Shown here one piece after another: positions 59,011 to 64,000 of a stretch of 64,000 nucleotides of DNA; positions within the stretch are counted from its first letter, which is position 1, and each line of letters starts with the position of its first letter. The notes under the pieces are model-generated. The model did no database searches and had not been told where the DNA came from. It worked only from the letters and a program-made list of their open reading frames with translations. The DNA is from Ferirhizobium litorale. Lineage in GTDB: Bacteria; Pseudomonadota; Alphaproteobacteria; Rhizobiales; Rhizobiaceae. The translations under genes and the position numbers were made by a program. The stretch is from the NCBI GenBank assembly GCA_030028905.1, contig JALDYZ010000018.1:20836-84835 (forward strand), read 5' to 3'.

Positions 59011-61986
59011 ATGACGAACATCGCGCGCATGCAGGAACAGCGACTGAAGGCAATCGAACTGACGCGGTTCGGCGCGCCGAGGCTGCCGTCCAATCCGTTC
59101 TTCGGGGTGGGGCCGATCACCGATGCGACGGCTGACGAGGTGGACAGCCGCCTGCGCCGCCTCGCCTTCGACCACTGGGTCGAGCAGACCTATCGCAAGT
59201 ACGACGACAAGGGTAACGACATCGGCGGATTCACCACCGCCGAGATTTCCCGCAGCATGCATCGCGGCTATCCGGCCGACAAGATCCTCACCGACATGAT
59301 GCGGGCGATCCATCGCTACTTCGAATTTCCGAAGACCAACCGCATGGCGGTCGGCCTCGGTGGCGGTCATAGCGGGTTTACCGTCTGCGTTCAGCACATG
59401 ATGAACGCCAACGATGCTTCCCAGCGCGTCTATGTCGATACGCCGCGGCCGGAATCGGACCCGTCGAAAGCCGCCGGCTTCTTTCGCCAGTCCTGGGCGA
59501 CGCAGCTGATCGAGATGCAGCGCTTCGCCGATAAGGGCGACGAAAGCCGCATCCACTTCGCTGCCGCCGAAGGGGTCATCCCGCCGGCTGCCGAATTGCA
59601 GGCGCTGGGCGTTTCGCTATTCGTCGGCGTCGGCCATGAAACCACCGGCGCCAATGCCTATACCGAGGGCGAGATCCGCGGCCTGCTCGAATGGCTCGAC
59701 GGCGACCCGGCGAACCGCCATGCCGTCTTCGACGCTACCTCGATGCTCGGCGCCATGCCGTGGCCGCCCGAACGGGTGCGCGCCGTCATGGCGAAGTGCT
59801 GCCTGTTCATGCCGTTCCAGAAGGCGATTGGCGGCGTCTCTGGCTATTTCGTCGCCTCCTTCACGCCGGCGGCGCTGGCATTGATCGAGCGCAACCAGCA
59901 GAATCCGGCCTGGGCGATCCCGCGCCAGTTGAAGATCGCCCCGCCGATCGATCCGAAGCAGCCGCTTTCGGCCAAGCGCTCCGTCGACGTCGGCCCGTTC
60001 TACGATGCAGCCGAGGATCGCATGCTCGGAGGCGTGATCAACACCTACAGCGCGCTGGCCTTTGCGGAAACCACCTTCGGTCTGCTGCAGTCGGAGGCGC
60101 GGATAGGTTCGGTGGCGGAACTTAATCGCCGCTCGGCCGCCAATCGCGAGATCATCAACGACTGGGTGGAGAAGAACCCGTTGTTTTCGCTCACCGTCAA
60201 GGACGCGGAACGACGTGGCGCCGCCGTAACGCTCTTGAAGATCGAGGACGGCGATATCACCGATCCGGAGCTGCATGCCCGGATCATCGCCCGTTCGAAG
60301 CAGTTGCTCGGCTACGAGGGCATCACCCATCCGAACGGCGAGCACGAGCATGGCCTCGATGCCGCGCGCTATGTCAACGCCTTCCCGGGAACGCCGGGCG
60401 ACTATCGCGCCTGGGTCGGCGGCATCCGCGAGCCGGAAGACGTGATCGCGCTGCTGGAGAACCTGCAATACGCCTATCTGCGTGCCAAGGTCGTTGTGCT
60501 CGAAGAGGAACTGGCCAAGGGCGGGGTCACGTTCGCCGCGCCGGCAGGGAGCGATGGACCTGTTCGCAAGGACGATCCGCAGCGCGCCTACACGGTGCTG
60601 ATCGCCGACCTGGTGGGCCTGCGCTTCGGCCCCGACGGCAAGCCGGATCACAGTGAGGTCAAGGCCTATATCGAAGAGAAGGGTGGCGTCTTCCATCTCG
60701 GCCCGGTCGGCGACCATGGCCGTCTGGAAAAGGGCCGCATCCATTTCTTCTACCAGCCGGATCTCAGCGCCGAGTCGGAGATCCTGCCGCAGACCGACAA
60801 GGGCCAGTACGACGCCCTTGTTGCGGCGGCGACCTTCATCCCCAAGGCATCGGTCTTCCTGCTCGGCGGCGTGCGCATAGGCGCCGGCACCGGCAACATG
60901 GGCTCGGCCTCCTGGGGCGGCGGCAACGGCGAGGGCGGCGAGGCGCCGCTGATGAACACGCCGGGCATCAACAGCCGCGCCACGGCGCAGATGGCAATGA
61001 AGGCGCTGCTCAAGGTCACGCCCGACCTGCCGGTCGACAGGCTGCACCGCATGACGGCAAGCGGCGACTTCGACACCGGCCGGCAGCTGAAGGACTTTCC
61101 GACCGCCAAGCTCGAAGGCAAGAAGATCGCCATTCTCGGCTACGGCAATATCGGCCGCGAAGTGGCCAAGCTCGCCCGCGCCTTTGGCATGCACGTCGCT
61201 ATCCATGCGCGCGCCCACCACAAGGACTGGATCGAGGCCGAAGGCTTCGAATACGCGGCAACGCCGGTCGATGCGGCCCGTTCCGCCGACGCCATCTCCG
61301 TCCACATCGGCCTTGGCCGGCTGGATCCGTCAGCCGGTACTTACGCCAATGCCGGGACGGTCAATGCCGAGGTGCTGTCGGCGATGAACGATGGCGCGGT
61401 GCTCATCAATTACGACCGCGGCGAGGTGGTCGACACGGCCGCGCTCGAAGCGGCGCTCGCATCCGGCAGGATCCGCCATGCTGCGATCGACGCGGACCTT
61501 TTCGTCGATGCCTCGGCCGGCACGCTGAGCGGTCCGATGCTTCCCTATCTGGCGCTCCATGAGCGCTACAAGGACCGGTTGGAACTGTTGCCGCATGCCG
61601 CCGCTGACACCGACCATCCGACGAGGGTGGCCGGGGCCTGCCAGGCAATCGACCAGATCTTCGATGTCATCCGCTTCAAGTCGGTCACCAACCTCAAGGG
61701 TGACCTGCCGGATGGCTACGTCTCGGCCGGAGGCCGCACGCCCGTGGGGATCGGCCGGGTAACGAAGCAGGCGGTTTCCGAGGCGGCCGGAAGGGCGACG
61801 CTTCTGGCGGAACTGCGCCAGGCCTCGGAAAGGGTGGCGGCGATCTTCGGGGCGCTTGACGCGGTTGCGGACGCGGATCACCGCGACCGCATCATCGATC
61901 GCTACACATCGGAACTGGTGAAAAGTGCCAATCGGCAGCGCAACCTGTTGGAAGACCTCGGTCTCTACGGGCCGGCGCAGAAGTGA
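59011..61986 (+). CDS. SerC-like aminotransferase fused to SerA-like dehydrogenase
   Basis: The 991-residue protein joins two serine-pathway folds. Residues about 20-500 resemble the alpha-proteobacterial phosphoserine aminotransferase: FDATSMLGAMPW and FMPFQKAIGGVSGYF, where Lys271 sits at the PLP position. Residues about 525-915 resemble 3-phosphoglycerate dehydrogenase: a substrate-domain part with RIGAGTGNMGSA and GINSRATAQMAM, then the Rossmann core KIAILGYGNIGREVAKLAR (710-715), Arg803 in NYDRGEVVD and His862 in LLPHAAADTDH. The usual SerA active-site Glu is not at the expected place (AAIDADLF). There is no ACT domain. The ATG at 59011 has AGAAGG 6 bases upstream. It may oxidise and aminate a phosphoglycerate-like substrate in tandem, but altered motifs leave the reaction open. 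Confidence 0.8.
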   Translation: MTNIARMQEQRLKAIELTRFGAPRLPSNPFFGVGPITDATADEVDSRLRRLAFDHWVEQTYRKYDDKGNDIGGFTTAEISRSMHRGYPADKILTDMMRAIHRYFEFPKTNRMAVGLGGGHSGFTVCVQHMMNANDASQRVYVDTPRPESDPSKAAGFFRQSWATQLIEMQRFADKGDESRIHFAAAEGVIPPAAELQALGVSLFVGVGHETTGANAYTEGEIRGLLEWLDGDPANRHAVFDATSMLGAMPWPPERVRAVMAKCCLFMPFQKAIGGVSGYFVASFTPAALALIERNQQNPAWAIPRQLKIAPPIDPKQPLSAKRSVDVGPFYDAAEDRMLGGVINTYSALAFAETTFGLLQSEARIGSVAELNRRSAANREIINDWVEKNPLFSLTVKDAERRGAAVTLLKIEDGDITDPELHARIIARSKQLLGYEGITHPNGEHEHGLDAARYVNAFPGTPGDYRAWVGGIREPEDVIALLENLQYAYLRAKVVVLEEELAKGGVTFAAPAGSDGPVRKDDPQRAYTVLIADLVGLRFGPDGKPDHSEVKAYIEEKGGVFHLGPVGDHGRLEKGRIHFFYQPDLSAESEILPQTDKGQYDALVAAATFIPKASVFLLGGVRIGAGTGNMGSASWGGGNGEGGEAPLMNTPGINSRATAQMAMKALLKVTPDLPVDRLHRMTASGDFDTGRQLKDFPTAKLEGKKIAILGYGNIGREVAKLARAFGMHVAIHARAHHKDWIEAEGFEYAATPVDAARSADAISVHIGLGRLDPSAGTYANAGTVNAEVLSAMNDGAVLINYDRGEVVDTAALEAALASGRIRHAAIDADLFVDASAGTLSGPMLPYLALHERYKDRLELLPHAAADTDHPTRVAGACQAIDQIFDVIRFKSVTNLKGDLPDGYVSAGGRTPVGIGRVTKQAVSEAAGRATLLAELRQASERVAAIFGALDAVADADHRDRIIDRYTSELVKSANRQRNLLEDLGLYGPAQK

Positions 61987-62070
61987 TCGTGAAGTGATGT
62001 CGGACGAGCGTGGCAAATCGCGCCGCGCTCGGCTCGAGCCTCCTACGTCGAATCCATCTGTTCAATTGTA

Positions 62071-62877
62071 TCACTTGGTCGGAAACAGGAAGGTGATGTT
62101 GGCGCGAATGCCCCACTCCGGCGCGCCTTCCGGAGCATCGGCGTAGTATTTGCCGCCGATCTGCAGGCTCACCGGCTGTTCCCCGAACTTCGTGACCTGG
62201 GCGAACATCAGGTTGATCGGAACCGTCCACTGGGACCCTTCCCAGTCATAGGTGGATTCGGTGTTGAGGGTGATCGACCGGCCCTTACCCAGTGCATAGG
62301 AAACAAAGGGCTGGAGAAAGGTCTGATTGACGTCGGGGCGGCTGCCTTCGCCGGCAACGGACCAGATATGGTTGCCGAGAGCGCCGATCGTCCACTGGTC
62401 TTTCTGAACGAGGGCAACGGCGGTGGGGCCGATGCCGAATTTGCCGGTGCCCAGGACATCGTCGGTGGCGGTCGGAACAAGAAAAGCCGGACCGACGCCC
62501 CAGATCAGGCCGCCAGGGCCGGGCTGGCGCGGGCTGAGGAAAAAGCTCTGGGTCGTATCGCCCAGGCCGAAGATGTCGCCTTCGTCCGGAATGTAGTCGC
62601 GAAATCCGATTGGCAGGATGGTGCGGGAAATGATGTTCCAGTCGTCATTGATATGAATCGGAATGACGGGCTGGATATTGAGCGTGTAGGAGAAACCGTC
62701 GTCGTCGGGACCGGCTCCAAACTCGAAATTGTTCTGGAACGGCACGCTGATCAGTGATGCGACGGGGTTTGAAAGCTGCTTGGACAGTTCGTCCGCATCC
62801 TGTGCCGACGCGCTCGCCGTGCCGCCTGCGATCAATGCGGCCGCGGCCACAGTCACTCTGGAACCGATATTGCGCAC
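62071..62877 (-). CDS. outer-membrane-type beta-barrel protein (transporter-like)
   Basis: The 268-residue protein has a signal peptide (about 1-26, ending ASAQ) and a body rich in alternating hydrophobic/aromatic residues typical of a beta barrel (NNFEFGAGPDDDGFSYTLNI, ISRTILPIGFRDYIP). The final residues NITFLFPTK end in Lys rather than Phe. Proteins of this type are often annotated only as hypothetical transporters or neuromodulation-like porins. The start is the GTG at 62877 with GAGGAGG 5 bases upstream, better than the ATG at 62913. It converges on the SerC-SerA-like gene and lies downstream of another barrel-type gene. Confidence 0.78.
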   Translation of the reverse strand: MRNIGSRVTVAAAALIAGGTASASAQDADELSKQLSNPVASLISVPFQNNFEFGAGPDDDGFSYTLNIQPVIPIHINDDWNIISRTILPIGFRDYIPDEGDIFGLGDTTQSFFLSPRQPGPGGLIWGVGPAFLVPTATDDVLGTGKFGIGPTAVALVQKDQWTIGALGNHIWSVAGEGSRPDVNQTFLQPFVSYALGKGRSITLNTESTYDWEGSQWTVPINLMFAQVTKFGEQPVSLQIGGKYYADAPEGAPEWGIRANITFLFPTK

Positions 62878-62972
62878 CCGAACCTCCTCGTCCCGAATTC
62901 CTCTCGCCACCAACCGGGCCGTTTACGGCCCGGAAATTCGAAGCTCATTCATCCAGCACGTCGACACCGTTG

Positions 62973-63764
62973 CTAGAATTTGATGGCGACGCCCAGGATT
63001 GGTCCCTGCTGCACGACATCGAAGACAAAGCCGTCATTGCTGTAGTCGACGCCCAGCGCGCGGTAACCGGCGACTGCGGAAATTGTGTCGTTGAACTTGT
63101 AGCCGACCGTCCCGGCCACGTCCCAGTCGATGTCCGCACCACCGCCGCCGACGATACCCCAGCCGGCCAGGAAGATGTGGGGGGTGAGGAAGTAGTTCGC
63201 CTTGAATCCGGCGACTGCATCGACCCAGGTGTCGCCGTCGCTGCGCGATCGATTGCCGAGCAATCCGCCGCTGATGGAAAGAGTTGTGTCAACCGACCAG
63301 ACACGGGCGCCGGCAACGAGATCGAGCCTGCCCTGGCTGTCTTCGAGGATGGTGTAGCCGGCCCCGAGTGTTCCCACGAAGGTCTCCGCGTCGACGCTGG
63401 CCTCGGTTGCCAGAATGCCGCGCGGCGTTCCGCTTTCGCCGGAAAGTTTTACGTAGAGAATATCCGCAAAGATGCTGTAGGGCCCGTAGCGTGCTTCGCC
63501 GATCGCCATGGCGGCGAAGTCGAGATGGTCCCATATGTCGCCGAAGTCGGCATCGATGTTGACCGTCGGCAGGCCAAAAACGCCCGTGTCGCCGGACATT
63601 CCCGCCGCCCAGAAGTAGGGTGCGAAGGTGAATTGCCATCCATCGTCCGTCGTCACTTGTTGGACTTCGGGAGCGACCGGCGAAACGACATCGGCGGAAA
63701 AGGCGGTGCCGCTGAGAAGAAGGAAGCACATGGTCGACAAGGTACAGGCATTAACAGGCTTCAT
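62973..63764 (-). CDS. outer-membrane protein, beta-barrel
   Basis: The 263-residue protein has a signal peptide (MKPVNACTLSTMCFLLLSGT, cleaved near FSA) and barrel-like strands (WQFTFAPYFWAAGMSGDTGVF, AIGEARYGPYSIFADILYVKL) ending in Phe (GVAIKF), as outer-membrane barrels usually do. The ATG has GGAGG 7 bases upstream. It is upstream of, and on the same strand as, another barrel-type gene (96-base gap), so they may be expressed together. Ligand unknown. Confidence 0.82.
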   Translation of the reverse strand: MKPVNACTLSTMCFLLLSGTAFSADVVSPVAPEVQQVTTDDGWQFTFAPYFWAAGMSGDTGVFGLPTVNIDADFGDIWDHLDFAAMAIGEARYGPYSIFADILYVKLSGESGTPRGILATEASVDAETFVGTLGAGYTILEDSQGRLDLVAGARVWSVDTTLSISGGLLGNRSRSDGDTWVDAVAGFKANYFLTPHIFLAGWGIVGGGGADIDWDVAGTVGYKFNDTISAVAGYRALGVDYSNDGFVFDVVQQGPILGVAIKF

Positions 63765-63890
63765 GGGTCCCCTCCATCGTCCGCCTTATGCACGCGTGCT
63801 GCTTTCGATCCTGCTTAACTAAACTGATTCCCACAAGGGTTTGGGCAAATTGCCCTTCTCATAGCATATCGAAAAGCCGGTTGTGTTGCA

Positions 63891-63918
63891 GCAATGGCTC
63901 ACTTGGGTGAGCCATTGC
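63891..63918. repeat. 12-bp perfect inverted repeat
   Basis: GCAATGGCTCAC and GTGAGCCATTGC flank TTGG. It lies between two minus-strand genes: 127 bases upstream of the outer-membrane protein start and 31 bases after the stop of the next gene. No T-run follows on either strand; it may be the 3'-end hairpin of the gene cut off at the window edge. Confidence 0.55.
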
Positions 63919-63948
63919 GAAGAGGTAAAACGGGCAGTGCCAACCGGA

Positions 63949-64000
63949 TCATTGTGGGCCGGGCTGCATGTGGTGGATCGGGTTGCCGTCGACGGCGATC
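63949..64000 (-). CDS. 3' end of a gene that continues beyond the window
   Basis: The last codons before a TGA (63949-63951) read IAVDGNPIHHMQPGPQ. The frame is open to the window edge, and a strong hairpin follows the stop. The family cannot be named from 16 residues. Confidence 0.4.
   Translation of the reverse strand, partial: IAVDGNPIHHMQPGPQ

Noticed and set aside
1..64000. tRNA, rRNA, CRISPR arrays, insertion sequences, phage genes
   Set aside because: I looked for cloverleaf-like sequences, direct spacer repeats and transposase or integrase motifs by eye and found none that held up.

Overview
The window looks like an accessory or chromid-type segment from a member of the Rhizobiales, most likely Rhizobiaceae (Ensifer/Sinorhizobium/Rhizobium/Shinella-like). 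The reasons are GC-rich DNA with strong GGAGG ribosome-binding sites, an acdS/Lrp pair, a FixL-FixJ-FixK oxygen-sensing set, an AI-2E/PPK2/SulP neighbourhood, PotD-type and RbsB-type binding proteins, and several small proteins of rhizobial type. I saw no rRNA, tRNA, insertion sequence, CRISPR array or replication origin. The placement is inference; no marker gene fixes the species.

Layout. 0-3.2 kb: end of a catabolic operon (succinate-semialdehyde-type dehydrogenase, arylformamidase-like hydrolase, SDR). 3.2-5.3 kb: a GH25 lipoprotein and an exported alpha/beta hydrolase. 5.4-9.5 kb: ACC deaminase (acdS), a downstream AceE-like 2-oxoacid dehydrogenase E1, and a divergent Lrp-type regulator. 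9.6-12 kb: LysR regulator and a Tat-exported cytosine-deaminase-like amidohydrolase. 12-14.5 kb: ABC-F protein, cold-shock protein with long 5' UTR and strong terminator, and a small protein. 15.1-20.9 kb: AI-2E-family transporter, PPK2, SulP transporter, HlyD/DUF3302 pair. 21.3-26.4 kb: fixL, fixJ, a PPOX-family protein, a tandem universal stress protein, a FixK-like regulator and a candidate small RNA. A perfect FNR/FixK box sits at -41.5 of the inferred usp promoter.

26.7-30 kb: two small proteins, a YkgJ-type Cys-cluster protein overlapping an amidase, and an LssY_C protein. 30-37.7 kb: a LysR-controlled catabolic cluster (N,N-dimethylformamidase-like protein, BKACE enzyme, GNAT, acetylpolyamine-deacetylase-like protein, amino-acid binding protein, class III aminotransferase). 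37.7-43 kb: a candidate sRNA, a polyamine-type binding protein, and a fused E1 alpha/beta plus E2 oxoacid dehydrogenase, divergent from its own Lrp regulator across a perfect palindrome. 43-46.5 kb: cyclase/TPR protein, YHS protein, ankyrin protein.

46.7-53.4 kb: a LacI-controlled sugar-acid ABC transporter with gluconokinase, with an operator overlapping the -10 and a structured leader. 53.6-56 kb: GltS-type symporter, a DUF1194 vWA protein and a 55-residue membrane protein. 56-62 kb: a Calx-beta/RTX secreted protein and a 991-residue protein that joins a SerC-like aminotransferase to a SerA-like dehydrogenase. 62-64 kb: two outer-membrane-type proteins and the 3' end of another gene.

Most unusual points: the SerC-SerA fusion with altered active-site sequences; the fixLJ/usp/fixK island with box positions that fit direct control; a 23-nt element shared between the csp 3' UTR and an apparently free-standing sRNA candidate at 37.7 kb; the unassigned BKACE/deacetylase/aminotransferase pathway; and two separate 2-oxoacid dehydrogenase systems without an E3 gene.
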